From positions 434,001 through 498,000 of the forward strand of contig NZ_JAKCFI010000001.1 of assembly GCF_021412625.1 (NCBI RefSeq): a stretch of DNA of 64,000 nt, written 5' to 3'. A model generated the notes under the pieces. It saw only the letters and a program-made list of their open reading frames with translations, had not been told where the DNA came from and made no database searches. The position numbers and the translations under genes were made by a program. Each line of letters starts with the position of its first letter. Positions within the stretch are counted from its first letter, which is position 1. The DNA is from Myxococcus stipitatus (GTDB taxonomy: Bacteria > Myxococcota > Myxococcia > Myxococcales > Myxococcaceae). Shown here in pieces: positions 8,951 to 19,539 of this stretch.

Positions 8951-9715
8951 ATGGCCATCCTGTTGGCGCACGAAGTCGAGGAGCCCCGTCCCTGCAGCTA
9001 CCTGCCCGACCGGCAGGCGTCGCTGGAGAACCTGGTGCTGCGGGACGTGACTCCGGAGGAGTACGAGCACCTGCTCGTGCGGGGCTGGCGCCGGTTCGGG
9101 CCGGTCTACTTCCGGCCCGCCTGCGCTGCGTGCCGGGAGTGTGTGTCGGTGCGGCTGCCGGTGGCGGAGTTCCACCCCAACCGCAGCCAGCGCCGGGCGC
9201 GCGCGGCCTGCGCCGGGCTTCGCGTGGAGGTGGGCGCGCCGCGCGTGGACGAGGAGCGGCTGGCGCTGTACCGGGCGTGGCATGGCGAGCGCGAGACGAC
9301 CCGGGAGTGGAGTCCCTCGCCGCTGACCGTTCGCGACTATTCGCTCCAGTTCTCCTTCCCGCACCCGTCCGCGCGCGAGGTGGCCTGGTACGACGACGCG
9401 GTGGCGGGCGAGCCGCGCCTGGTCGCGCTGGGGCTGTGCGACGAGACGCCGCGCGCCTGGAGCGCCGTGTATTTCTTCTACGACCCCGCGTACGCGCACC
9501 TGTCCCTGGGCACCGCGAGCGTGGTGTTCCAGGTGGAGCTGGCCCGGCAGCGGGGCATCCCCCACGTCTACCTGGGCTACCGCGTCGAGGGCTGCGCGTC
9601 GCTGCGCTACAAGGGAAACTTCCGGCCGCACGAGGTGCTCACGGAGCGCCCCGCGCTGGACGAAGCCCCGGCCTGGGGGCCCGCGTCGCCCGAGCGCTCC
9701 GAGCCGGAGACCTGA
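8951..9715 (+). CDS. bpt: aspartate/glutamate leucyltransferase (N-end rule)
   Basis: 254 residues. It matches the bacterial Bpt/Ate arginyl-tRNA-protein transferase family, which adds leucine from Leu-tRNA to proteins with N-terminal Asp or Glu and marks them for ClpS/ClpAP degradation. Seen in order are the N-terminal PCSYLPDRQASLE, the cysteine-rich FRPACAACRECVSVRLPV, NRSQRRARAA, and the GNAT-like core ending YLGYRVEGCASLRYKGNFRP. Length is normal for the family. The ATG at 8951 starts directly before this conserved region. No obvious strong Shine-Dalgarno lies upstream. Confidence 0.87.
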   Translation: MAILLAHEVEEPRPCSYLPDRQASLENLVLRDVTPEEYEHLLVRGWRRFGPVYFRPACAACRECVSVRLPVAEFHPNRSQRRARAACAGLRVEVGAPRVDEERLALYRAWHGERETTREWSPSPLTVRDYSLQFSFPHPSAREVAWYDDAVAGEPRLVALGLCDETPRAWSAVYFFYDPAYAHLSLGTASVVFQVELARQRGIPHVYLGYRVEGCASLRYKGNFRPHEVLTERPALDEAPAWGPASPERSEPET

Positions 9716-9728
9716 GCCCCCCGGCGCG

Positions 9729-10628
9729 TCACCCCGCGCCGAGCAGCGCCCGGTCGAAGTGCTCGCGCAGGCGCCGCGCGTACTCGTCCGGGGACACGCG
9801 CGAGTACTCGCCGTGCCCGGCGCCCTCGACGACCCAGAGCGCCTTGGGCTCGCAGGCCGCCCTGAAGAGGCTGGCCTGGAGCTTGGCGGGCGCGTCCGGG
9901 TCCACGTCGCCGTTGACGAGCAGCAGCGGGCGCCCCTGGAGCCGACACATGCCGTCGATGGGCCGCACCGCGTCCACGTCCACGCCCGCGCCGCGCAGCG
10001 TCCACAGCACGGGCTCCGCGCTCAGCACGCCCCAGCGGCCATAGCCGGAGTAGATGTCCGCCTCCAGCGCGGGATAGGCGCCCGCCGCGGCCACCGCCCG
10101 CACCCGGGGGTCCTGTTCGGCCACCAGCAGCGACGTGGTGCCGCCCATGGAGAAGCCGAACAGGCCCAGCCGCGTGGCCTCCACGTCCGGACGCGTGGAG
10201 ACGAAGTCCAGCGCGGCCGTCACGTCGCGCCGCTCCCGGTCTCCCCACGTCACCAGGTCGCCGCCGCTCTCGCCGTGTCCGCGCAGGTCGAACAGCAGCA
10301 CGCCATAGCCGGCGCGCGCCAACGCGCGGGCCTCGAAGAGCAGCTGCGCGCGGTTGTCCGCGAAGCCATGCACCAGCACCACCGCCGCCCGGTTGCGCGA
10401 GGGGACGTACCACCCGCGCAGCGTCACGCCATCCGAGCTGCGGAAGCTCACGTCCTCGAGCCCCGCCAGCTCGCCCGTCGCCTCCGGGCGTTGGACCGGG
10501 ACGTGCGGTGGATGCAACAACCCCTGGCCGATGCGGTGGCCTCGCAGCGCGAGACATCCCCCGGAGGTCACCATGCCCAGCAGGGGCAGCAGCAGCGCCA
10601 CGAGGCGCAGACGCGGTCGTGTCTTCAA
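9729..10628 (-). CDS. alpha/beta hydrolase, predicted lipoprotein
   Basis: 299 residues. An N-terminal signal ends in a lipobox-like SGGC at about residue 25, so the protein is probably envelope-anchored. The fold is a serine hydrolase: oxyanion-region VLVHGFADN, nucleophile elbow GLFGFSMGGTTS, acid in LVNGDVDPDAPA and histidine in EGAGHGEY. It resembles the BAAT/YqiA-like 'exported hydrolase' group. Substrate is unknown. It is convergent with bpt, with only 13 bases between the stops. Confidence 0.8.
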   Translation of the reverse strand: MKTRPRLRLVALLLPLLGMVTSGGCLALRGHRIGQGLLHPPHVPVQRPEATGELAGLEDVSFRSSDGVTLRGWYVPSRNRAAVVLVHGFADNRAQLLFEARALARAGYGVLLFDLRGHGESGGDLVTWGDRERRDVTAALDFVSTRPDVEATRLGLFGFSMGGTTSLLVAEQDPRVRAVAAAGAYPALEADIYSGYGRWGVLSAEPVLWTLRGAGVDVDAVRPIDGMCRLQGRPLLLVNGDVDPDAPAKLQASLFRAACEPKALWVVEGAGHGEYSRVSPDEYARRLREHFDRALLGAG

Positions 10629-10807
10629 GGAGGTCCCCCTCGGGGCGACGGCAACGCGGGGAGCGTAGCCGAGAAGTCGCGCCGGGACAGGCCATGGTGG
10701 CGAGCGCGTCGGGCGGGGCCGGCGAAAGAGTGGGGTGGGCGTCGATGCATCCTTGGCGCTCCTGTTTCATTGGGTTACGGTGCCGGATGCCTCGGGGAGT
10801 GGGGCGG

Positions 10808-11962
10808 ATGCTCGTGCCGGTAACGCCAGAAACCACCTCTGACTCCCAGCAGAAGCGCGTGCTGTTCACGCTCGTGTTCCTGGGCTCCGGCGGCATCGAG
10901 CGGTCGGTGTGCAACATCCTGGCGGGCCTGGACCCCCGGCGGTTCGCCACCCGGCTGTTCTTCCACCACCGCCCGCCTCCGGACCGCGAGGAGCGCCTGC
11001 CCGTCAACACCCGCGTCTCGTGGGCGACGGACTCGTACGACTACCACCGGCAGAGCCTGCCGCTCTATCTCTGGCACCTGCTGCGCCACGCGCGCGAGGC
11101 GGACGTCATCGTCGCCGGACAGGAGGGGCGGGCCGCGTTGCTGGCCTGTCTGGCGGGCCGGCTGTTGGGCAAGCCCGTGGTGGGGATGATCCACTTCGAC
11201 TGGGGCGCCTTCCACCGCGAGCAGCCCCGGCGCCAGCTGTGGGGCCTGCGCCTGCTCTACCCGCGCATGCAGCGCATCGTCGCGTGTGGCCAGGACACCG
11301 CGCGCTCCTTCCAGGAGCTGGTGCCCGTGCCGGACGGCAAGCTCCAGGTCATCCCCAACTTCGTGGACGGCGACGCCGTGCGCGCGGCGGGGGAGGCCCC
11401 GCTGCCGGACTGGGCGGCCCCCATCTTCGAGAAGCCCGTCGTCATCGCCGTGGGCCGGCTGGAGCCCCAGAAGGGCTTCGACGTCCTCATCCGCGCCCAT
11501 GCCCTGGCGCGCCAGCGCGGCGTGGACCAGCACCTGCTCATCGTCGGGGTCGGGTCGTTGGAGGCCGAACTGAAGGCCCTGGCGACCTCCCTGGGAGTGG
11601 AGGCGAGCGTCTTCCTGCCGGGGTTCGCGGCCAACCCCCACGCGCTGATGCGGCGGGCGGCGGTCTTCGCGCTGTCGTCCCGCTTCGAGGGCCTGCCCAT
11701 GGTGCTCCTGGAGGCGCTGGCGCTGGGGTGTCCCGTGGTGAGCACGGACTGTCCCTCGGGGCCGGGGGAGCTGTTGGCGCACGGGGAGCACGGCGTCCTG
11801 GTCCCGGTGGAGGACGCGCCGGCGCTGGCGGCGGCCCTGGCGCGTGTCGTGACGGACGCGCCGTGGCGGCGGTCGCTGTCGCTCCGGGCGCGGGCCCGGG
11901 CGGAGGACCTGTCGTCGGAGCGGGCGCTGAGGGCATGGGAGGCGCTCCTGGCGTCGCTCTGA
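10808..11962 (+). CDS. family 4 glycosyltransferase
   Basis: 384 residues with a GT-B fold. The N-terminal half has [20 protein letters not shown], typical of GT4 enzymes. The C-terminal half has [20 protein letters not shown], the nucleotide-sugar-binding [18 protein letters not shown], and CPSGPGELL, including the E-x7-E motif. It should act on a lipid-linked or surface glycan precursor in the cytoplasm. I chose ATG 10808 since a GGAG-rich stretch precedes it and the GT fold starts 20 residues later; ATG 10787 is an alternative. It is divergent from the hydrolase gene. Confidence 0.85.
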   Translation: MLVPVTPETTSDSQQKRVLFTLVFLGSGGIERSVCNILAGLDPRRFATRLFFHHRPPPDREERLPVNTRVSWATDSYDYHRQSLPLYLWHLLRHAREADVIVAGQEGRAALLACLAGRLLGKPVVGMIHFDWGAFHREQPRRQLWGLRLLYPRMQRIVACGQDTARSFQELVPVPDGKLQVIPNFVDGDAVRAAGEAPLPDWAAPIFEKPVVIAVGRLEPQKGFDVLIRAHALARQRGVDQHLLIVGVGSLEAELKALATSLGVEASVFLPGFAANPHALMRRAAVFALSSRFEGLPMVLLEALALGCPVVSTDCPSGPGELLAHGEHGVLVPVEDAPALAAALARVVTDAPWRRSLSLRARARAEDLSSERALRAWEALLASL

Positions 11963-12057
11963 GGGGGGCGGGGGGCCTGGGGGCCTCCCGCCCGGCCGGG
12001 GGAAGCTCCCGCGCTCCCCGGACGTTGACTCCCGGAGGTCGCCGGGGGTGGCGCGAA

Positions 12058-12075
12058 GGCAAGGAATCCCTTGCC
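12058..12075 (+). promoter_or_regulatory. hairpin in the glnS leader
   Basis: Perfect 7-base arms GGCAAGG and CCTTGCC with a 4-base loop end 35 bases before the glnS ATG. It may be a leader structure affecting glnS mRNA, or the terminator of the preceding glycosyltransferase gene; the sequence alone does not decide. Confidence 0.35.
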
Positions 12076-12110
12076 GGCCCCGGGCGGCTTCACGAGGATT
12101 CGCCCCCATC

Positions 12111-13799
<1,689 letters not shown>

Positions 13800-13808
13800 T
13801 CGCGTGGC

Positions 13809-14201
13809 TCAGGGGGCCGCCTTCCCCGAGGGCGGCACCCGGCACGCGGCATGGCCGAGGATGACGTCCCCGTCGACGGTGCTCGTCGGCGTGGGCGCCC
13901 AGCCGGCCGCGAGCCGGGCGTCGAGCAGCTCATCCGCGCTGGGGCGACGGTCCCACACGGAGACCGAGAGGACTCCGCCCAGTCAGGTGGTGTCGAAGAC
14001 GAGGTAGCACCCGTCTTCCCAGGGCAGCACCACGTCGTGGGTGAACTCGTCCTGGACGACGACCTCCACCACGTCCCGGGGCGGCGTCGCCGCGAAGCCC
14101 CAGCGCACCACGTCCTGGAGCATGTCGAGCGGCGCCAGCGTCCGGGCCAGGGCCTCTCGGCGCGCGGGGGCCAGTCCGGCCCGGTCAATCAGCGGAACCA
14201 T
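13809..14201 (-). pseudogene. small conserved-looking gene interrupted by in-frame TGA
   Basis: A 130-codon frame begins MVPLIDRAGLAPARREALA and runs to a TGA at 13985-13983 (after YLVFDTT). The same frame then continues for 57 more sense codons with equally strong G/C third positions (LGGVLSVSVWDRRPSADELL ... GHAACRVPPSGKAAP) to a final TGA at 13811-13809, just short of the convergent glnS stop. Both halves look coding and form one globular protein. This may be a nonsense mutation (TGC or TGG to TGA), a sequencing error, or a recoded (selenocysteine) codon. If TGA is obeyed, the product is a 72-residue fragment. I do not recognise the family. Confidence 0.6.
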
Positions 14202-14381
14202 GGTCCCAGGCTATCCCCCGCCGGGGCGACGACGGAAGCCGCCGGACGACACCCCTGGAGCCTCCGGGCCGGGGCCGGGCGGCGGGCGGGCGGCTGCCCG
14301 CGTGTTGAAGCCGGGCGCGACAGGCCTGAACTCTTCTGGTGGGGACAGGTCCGTCCCGGGACACAGGAGGCACGTGGGCCC

Positions 14382-15554
14382 ATGGCGTCTCGCGGCACGC
14401 TCCCGCGCTTGTGGCCGCCGCCCACCCGGGCGGACATGGAGGCCGTCCTCCACCTGGAGGACCCCGTCCTGCGCAACCTCCACATCACCCAGACGTACCA
14501 CCAGCTCGAGGTCGCGCTCGCGGACGTGTTCGGTGAGGAGGACGTGAGCTGGTGCGGCTTCGCCACCTGGGCGTCGAAGACGGCCGGAGCCCTCATCCGC
14601 AAGGACGTCCTGCCCGGGCTGCTGGCGCCCCTGCTGGAGCGCGCCGACGCGCTGACGCGTGGCCAGGCGGAGCTGCAGGAGCGGCTGCTCGGCGCCTGGG
14701 GCGCTTCCGTCGTCGTGCCCTCCGTGCTGGCGCGCGCCCTGGATGAGGTCCTGGACGAGGTCTCCCACCACGTGGCGCGCGGCAACCTGCTGGTGTTCGA
14801 GGAGCTGGCGCCGCTGTACATGGACATGCTGGAGCGCTTCTCGGGCCTGGAGAGGCCGGACGCCGCCGCGCTCGACGCGGTGCTCGCGCGGCTGACGCCC
14901 GGGCCCGTGGGCGAGAACGGGCAGGACCTGCTCATCCAGGCGGTGCGGCGCTACCACGAGGCCTGCTTCACGCCCGATGCCCACGCTCGCGCGGAGCTCA
15001 TGTTCCTGGCCAACGTGCTGGTGGCCTACCACGAGCAGGCGCGGCTCCAGGGCCCCATCCTCTCCGCGCTCGAGGCGCCCCTGGAGCGCACGTTCCTCGA
15101 CGGCGTGGTGGTCTTCTCGCGGGCGGACGCGAACGTGCGCGCGCGCGACCTGTCCGAGTGGGGCGTGCGCGAGGCGTTCAGACCCCTGGCCACCCGGCTG
15201 GGGCGGCTGTGGCGCGAGCAGGCGACGCGGATGCTGATGCGGCTGGAGCTGCCGGACGTGACGTTGCGGCTGGGCGAGGACCTCCCCGCGCTCGCCTCGG
15301 ACCGGGACTTCCCTCCGGCGCTGGAGCGGCTGGTCCACCCGGAGCTGGTGGCGTTGATGGCGGCGCTGGACCGGACCCCGGACGACACGGCGGGCAGCGG
15401 CGCGCGGGACTGGGGGCGGCTGTCCGACCGGATGAACCTCATCGTCGACCTGTTCCGCACCCGGCAGCAGGACCGGCTCCTCTACGACCAGCCCTTCACC
15501 TGGCTCCAGGTGGACGCCTTCCACCAGGGACGCGTGCCCCACGGCCGGTTGTGA
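14382..15554 (+). CDS. conserved protein of unknown function
   Basis: 390 residues, apparently soluble and alpha-helical, rich in Leu, Ala and Arg. The segment ending CGFATWASKTAG near residue 65 resembles a conserved stretch in large uncharacterised proteins of actinobacteria and myxobacteria; I know of no established function. An AGGAGG element lies 12 bases before the ATG, a little far but the best site. No signal peptide or membrane helix is visible. It is divergent from the interrupted gene and convergent with the XapX genes, 12 bases away. Confidence 0.75.
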   Translation: MASRGTLPRLWPPPTRADMEAVLHLEDPVLRNLHITQTYHQLEVALADVFGEEDVSWCGFATWASKTAGALIRKDVLPGLLAPLLERADALTRGQAELQERLLGAWGASVVVPSVLARALDEVLDEVSHHVARGNLLVFEELAPLYMDMLERFSGLERPDAAALDAVLARLTPGPVGENGQDLLIQAVRRYHEACFTPDAHARAELMFLANVLVAYHEQARLQGPILSALEAPLERTFLDGVVVFSRADANVRARDLSEWGVREAFRPLATRLGRLWREQATRMLMRLELPDVTLRLGEDLPALASDRDFPPALERLVHPELVALMAALDRTPDDTAGSGARDWGRLSDRMNLIVDLFRTRQQDRLLYDQPFTWLQVDAFHQGRVPHGRL

Positions 15555-15566
15555 GCGCGCGCGGCG

Positions 15567-15725
15567 TCAGCGGAGCAGCGTGTCGCTGACGAGGAAGCCC
15601 ACCGTCATGGCGACCACCAGCAGCGCGCCCTGCAGCTTCGGCGGCGCGGGCAGGGGGATGTCGAGCACGCGGCACCCCGCGCCGATGGCCAGCGCGAGGA
15701 CGAGGCCGAGGAGGGCGAGCGTCAT
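15567..15725 (-). CDS. XapX-domain small membrane protein (second copy)
   Basis: 52 residues with two short hydrophobic segments: MTLALLGLVLALAIGAGCR, then PLPAPPKLQGALLVVAMTVG. This is the compact XapX layout of helix, proline-rich turn and helix. It is a diverged tandem copy of the gene just upstream, with which it shares (L/V)ALAIGAGCR and GALLVVAMT. Its ATG overlaps the upstream stop (ATGA), so it is translationally coupled. Function is unknown for the family. Confidence 0.75.
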   Translation of the reverse strand: MTLALLGLVLALAIGAGCRVLDIPLPAPPKLQGALLVVAMTVGFLVSDTLLR

Positions 15726-15949
15726 GAGCGCGTCTCCCGCGTGTCTCCGGTGGGGCCGCCGCAGTGGATGGTGTTGCGCGCGGGCCGCGAGGCCATCAGC
15801 TTGTCGGTCAGCGTGTAGCCGCTCGTCATCGCGACCACGAGCAGCGCGCCCACCAACACCGGCGGCGCGGGCACGGGCACGCCCAGCCAGCGGCAGCCGG
15901 CGCCAATGGCGAGGGCGAGCAGCACGCCGACACAGAATTTCCAGTTCAC
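15722..15949 (-). CDS. XapX-domain small membrane protein (first copy)
   Basis: 75 residues starting at GTG (15949), which overlaps the stop of the MFS gene as GTGA. The core VLLALAIGAGCRWLGVPVPA followed by PPVLVGALLVVAMTSGYTL is the XapX signature. A hydrophilic tail of about 20 residues (NTIHCGGPTGDTRETRS) ends it, as in several XapX proteins that finish with a Cys/His tail. The chain of overlapping starts and stops (MFS, XapX, XapX) implies a single operon. Confidence 0.78.
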   Translation of the reverse strand: MNWKFCVGVLLALAIGAGCRWLGVPVPAPPVLVGALLVVAMTSGYTLTDKLMASRPARNTIHCGGPTGDTRETRS

Positions 15950-17601
15950 GAATCGTTCTCCGGGGTGAGGGGACGAGGCGGCGTCGGCGCGGCGCCGACG
16001 AAGTGACGGACGAGGGGGGGCTGGTCGCCGCGGTGGAGCGCGGTGAGCCGCTCCTGGAGCGCCTTCTCCTCGTGGGTGACGCGCTCGTGTTGGCGCAGGT
16101 GCTCCAGCCATGAGCCGACGACGAAGTACTCCAGGACGCCGCCGGGGCGGGCCGTGTCCTCCACCACGCCCCACTGCACCGCGCCGTCACGGCGGCGGGA
16201 GCGGCCGAGCCTCGCCAACAGGTCGAGGAACTCCGCGCGCGCCTCCGGGGCGAGCGTGTACTCCACCGTCACCAGCACCGGCCCCCGGTCGTGTCCGACG
16301 TCGTCCGCCACGGCGGGGACGGGCCAGTGTCCGGAAGGCGTGGTGTTCCGCGACAGGGCGGCGCTCACCCGGAAGCGCAGGGAGACGAACCCGCCCACCA
16401 CCACCGCCGCCGCCGCGAGGCTGAGCGCCAGGGGCGTGCCAAAGCGCTGGGCGACCGAGCCCCACAGGAGGCTGCCGCCCGCCATGCCCGCGGAGAAGAC
16501 GACGATGTAGAGCGAGAGCGCTCGGGCACGCACCCACGTCGGCACCGAGACGTGCGCGGCCGTCTGCAGCGAGGACAGGACGGTGATCCACGCCAGGCCG
16601 CTGAGCAGCATGGCCACGCCGATGACACCCACGTGGCGCACGTGGGCCACCGTCATCATCACCGCCGCGTAGAGCAGCGTGGCGCCGAACACCAGCGCGT
16701 CGATGCCCAGGCGGGCGCGCAGCCGGGGGAGCACCACGGCGCCGGACACCGCGCCCGCGCCCACGCAGGTGAGCAGCAGGCCGTAGGTGCCCGCGCCCTG
16801 GCCCAGCTCCTGGCGCACGATGATGGCCAGCTGCGAGTTGAGCGCGCTGGCGAAGGCGTAGAAGCACGCGGCCTTGAGCAGCACCGAGCGCAGGTCGCTG
16901 GCCTGGGACGCGTAGCGAAGCCCCGCGCGCAACGCGACGCCGAAGGGCTCCGAGGGCAGGGTGGACGCGGTCCGTGTCGACCGCCAGCGCCACAGCACGA
17001 GCAGCACGCCCAGGTATGACACCGCGTCCATCGACAGGGCCCAGCCCACGCCGAAGCGCGCGACGACGGCGCCTCCCAGCGCGGGCCCGAGGGCGCGCGC
17101 GATGTTCATGCCGATGGAGCTGAGCGCCACCGCCGGCGCCAGCAGGGGCCGGGGTACCAGGTCCGCGGTGGTGGCCGCCTGGGCGGGCATCGCCATGGCG
17201 GAGCCCATGCCCAGCGCGAACGTGAGCGCCACGAGGCTCCAGGGCTCCAGCGAGCCGTGCAGCGCGAGCGCCGCCGGGGCGATGGCCATCACCAGCATCC
17301 AGCCCTGCACCGCGAGCAGGTAGCGGCGCCGGTCGACGATGTCCGCCAGCGTGCCGGCCACCAGCGCGAACACGACGGTGGGCAGGGTGGTGGCGGACTG
17401 GACGGCCGCGACCATCAGCGGCGAGCCTGTCCGCTCCGACATGAACCACGCCGCCGCGACGTCGTGCACCCACGTGCCGATGTTGCTGGCGAGCACCGCC
17501 AGCCACATGGCGCGGAAGGTGGGGTGGCGCAGCGGCGCCCACGCGCCCACGGGCGGTGCGGCGGGCGCGGAGGTCACCGTAACGCTCGCGTCAGAAGGCA
17601 T
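15946..17601 (-). CDS. MFS transporter with C-terminal monooxygenase-like domain
   Basis: 551 residues. Residues 1-415 form a major facilitator protein with about 12 helices of the MFS_3/EntS type (export of siderophores or drugs), with signatures such as HPTFRAMWLAVLASNIGTW, GTLADIVDRRRYLL and SSLQTAAHVSVPTWVRARAL. Residues from about 430 form a cytoplasmic extension (PVLVTVEYTLAPEARAEFLD ... YFVVGSWLEHLRQHERVT) resembling an antibiotic-biosynthesis-monooxygenase (ABM) ferredoxin-like fold. This layout is known from the 'transmembrane secretion effector' family. The start overlaps the amidohydrolase stop by 11 bases. Confidence 0.85.
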   Translation of the reverse strand: MPSDASVTVTSAPAAPPVGAWAPLRHPTFRAMWLAVLASNIGTWVHDVAAAWFMSERTGSPLMVAAVQSATTLPTVVFALVAGTLADIVDRRRYLLAVQGWMLVMAIAPAALALHGSLEPWSLVALTFALGMGSAMAMPAQAATTADLVPRPLLAPAVALSSIGMNIARALGPALGGAVVARFGVGWALSMDAVSYLGVLLVLWRWRSTRTASTLPSEPFGVALRAGLRYASQASDLRSVLLKAACFYAFASALNSQLAIIVRQELGQGAGTYGLLLTCVGAGAVSGAVVLPRLRARLGIDALVFGATLLYAAVMMTVAHVRHVGVIGVAMLLSGLAWITVLSSLQTAAHVSVPTWVRARALSLYIVVFSAGMAGGSLLWGSVAQRFGTPLALSLAAAAVVVGGFVSLRFRVSAALSRNTTPSGHWPVPAVADDVGHDRGPVLVTVEYTLAPEARAEFLDLLARLGRSRRRDGAVQWGVVEDTARPGGVLEYFVVGSWLEHLRQHERVTHEEKALQERLTALHRGDQPPLVRHFVGAAPTPPRPLTPENDS

Positions 17602-19447
17602 AGCAGAGGCATCCCAGCGCGCCCCAGAAGCCGGCGTCGTCGCCCGCGGGCGTCACGTGGCGCGCGGCGTGCGTGTGTTGGTGTACCGCGCAGGACGTGC
17701 CCGGCGCGTGCGAGTGCCCCGTCGCCGTCAGTCCCGTGCGGGCCTGGGCCAGCGTGCCCCCCTGGTAGCCGCCGAAGCGGTTCACCGGGGACCAGTCCGG
17801 CATGGGCCTGGGCAGCTGGGGGGCCAGTGGGCCGAACTCGCCCGCGCCATGCACCACCCGGCCTCCGACCACCGTCAGCACACTGGTGATGTCCTGGATG
17901 GCGGACTCGGGGACCTGGAAGTAGTCCGCGGACAGCACGGCGAAGTCCGCGAAGTGACCCGGCTTGAGGAGGCCCTTGCGCTCCTGCTCGTGGGAGAACC
18001 ACGCGCTGCCGTGTGTCCACAGCCGCAGCGCCTCCTCGCGGTCGAGCCGGTTGTCGTCGCTGTACATGGCGAGGCCCCCGAGCGTGCGGCCGGTGACGAG
18101 CCAGTACAGGGATACCCAGGGGTTGTAGCTGGCCACGCGCGTGGCGTCCGTGCCGGCGCCCACCGGCACGCCCAGCTCCAGCATCTTGCGCACCGGAGGC
18201 GTGTGGCGCACGGCGTCCTGGCCATAGCGCTCGGCGAAGTACTCGCCTTGGTAGGCCATGCGGTGCTGGACGGCGATGCCGCCGCCGAGGGCGCGCACGC
18301 GCTCGATGTTGCGCTCGGAGATGGTCTCCGCGTGGTCGATGAACCAGTGCAGGCCGTCGAGCGGGATGTCGCGGTCCACCTTCTCGTAGACGTCGAGCAC
18401 GCGGGAGATGCTCTCGTCGTAGGTGGCGTGGATGCGGAAGGGCCAGCGGCGCTCGGCCAGCACGCGGACCACGGCCTCCAGTTCGCCCTCCATGCCCTGG
18501 GGCAGCTCCGGACGGGGCATGCGGAAGTCCTCGAAGTCCGCCGCGGAGAACACCAGCATCTCGCCCGCGCCGTTGTGGCGCATCATGTCGTCGCCCTGGC
18601 GCGGGGTGAGCATCTTCGTCCAGCGCTCGAAGTCGGCGACCTCGCCGCCCTTCTTCTGGGTGAAGAGGTTGTAGGCGATGCGCACGGTCAGCTCGCCGTC
18701 GGCGTGCAGCTTCTGGATGATGCCGTAGTCGTCCGGGTAGTTCTGGAAGCCGCCGCCCGCGTCGATGACGGAGGTGATGCCCAGGCGGTTGAGCTCGCGC
18801 ATGAAGTGGCGCGTGGAGTTGAGCTGGTATTCGGGTGGAAGCCTGGGGCCCATGGCCAGCGTCGCGTAGAGGATGAGCGCGTTGGGGCTGGCCAGCAGCA
18901 GGCCCGTGGGGTTGCCCGCGGCGTCGCGCTGGATGTGGCCACCGGGCGGCTCCGGCGTGTCCTTCGTGTAGCCCACCGCGCGCAGCGCGGCGCGGTTGAG
19001 CAGGGCCCGGTCGTACAGGTGGAGGATGAAGACGGGCGTCTCCGGCGCGGCGGCGTTGAGCTCGTCCAGCGTGGGCAGGCGCTTCTCGGCGAACTGGTGC
19101 TCGCTGAAGCCGCCCACCACGCGCACCCACTGGGGCGCGGGCGTGCGGTCCACCTGGACGCGCAGCATGGCGAGCGCGTCCGCCAGCGAGCGCACGCCGT
19201 CCCAGCGCAGCTCCATGTTGTAGTTGAGGCCGCCGCGGATCAGGTGCGTGTGGCTGTCATTGAGGCCGGGCACCAGCCGCCGCCCGTTCGCGTCGATGAC
19301 GCGCGTGCCTGGCGTCGCGAGCGCGAGGACGGTGGCCTCGTCGCCCACGGCCTTCACCCGTCCGTTCGCGACGGCGATGGCCGTCGCCTGGGGATGGTCC
19401 CTGTCCAGGGTGGTGATGCGCGCGTTGCGGACGATGAGGTCGGCCAT
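17591..19447 (-). CDS. YtcJ-type metal-dependent amidohydrolase
   Basis: 618 residues. The amidohydrolase-3 layout is visible: an N-terminal beta-sandwich strand (ADLIVRNARITTLD), the metal-binding PGLNDSHTHLIRGG near residue 65, later histidines in FRIHATYDESISR and WFIDHAETIS, and the aspartate in VPVGAGTDATRVASYNPW. It probably hydrolyses an amide or formamide bond. The C-terminal 50 residues contain many His and Cys (HQHTHAARHV, LGCLCYAF), an unusual tail. It lies in the MFS/XapX operon and downstream of a YcaC-type hydrolase. Confidence 0.85.
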   Translation of the reverse strand: MADLIVRNARITTLDRDHPQATAIAVANGRVKAVGDEATVLALATPGTRVIDANGRRLVPGLNDSHTHLIRGGLNYNMELRWDGVRSLADALAMLRVQVDRTPAPQWVRVVGGFSEHQFAEKRLPTLDELNAAAPETPVFILHLYDRALLNRAALRAVGYTKDTPEPPGGHIQRDAAGNPTGLLLASPNALILYATLAMGPRLPPEYQLNSTRHFMRELNRLGITSVIDAGGGFQNYPDDYGIIQKLHADGELTVRIAYNLFTQKKGGEVADFERWTKMLTPRQGDDMMRHNGAGEMLVFSAADFEDFRMPRPELPQGMEGELEAVVRVLAERRWPFRIHATYDESISRVLDVYEKVDRDIPLDGLHWFIDHAETISERNIERVRALGGGIAVQHRMAYQGEYFAERYGQDAVRHTPPVRKMLELGVPVGAGTDATRVASYNPWVSLYWLVTGRTLGGLAMYSDDNRLDREEALRLWTHGSAWFSHEQERKGLLKPGHFADFAVLSADYFQVPESAIQDITSVLTVVGGRVVHGAGEFGPLAPQLPRPMPDWSPVNRFGGYQGGTLAQARTGLTATGHSHAPGTSCAVHQHTHAARHVTPAGDDAGFWGALGCLCYAF

Positions 19448-19493
19448 GACGAGGGGACTCCGGGGGCTGGAGAGGGGGCGGACGTGGAGCGGA

Positions 19494-19523
19494 GGATGCG
19501 GCCCAGGGCGCCGGGCCGCATCC
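19494..19523 (-). terminator. 11-bp perfect hairpin downstream of YcaC-type gene
   Basis: Perfect arms GGATGCGGCCC and GGGCCGCATCC (19494-19504, 19513-19523) with an 8-base loop lie between the hydrolase stop (19540) and the amidohydrolase start (19447). A hairpin this strong may partly separate the two transcription units, although no T-run follows. Confidence 0.55.
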
Positions 19524-19539
19524 CCAGGATGGGTGAGGC

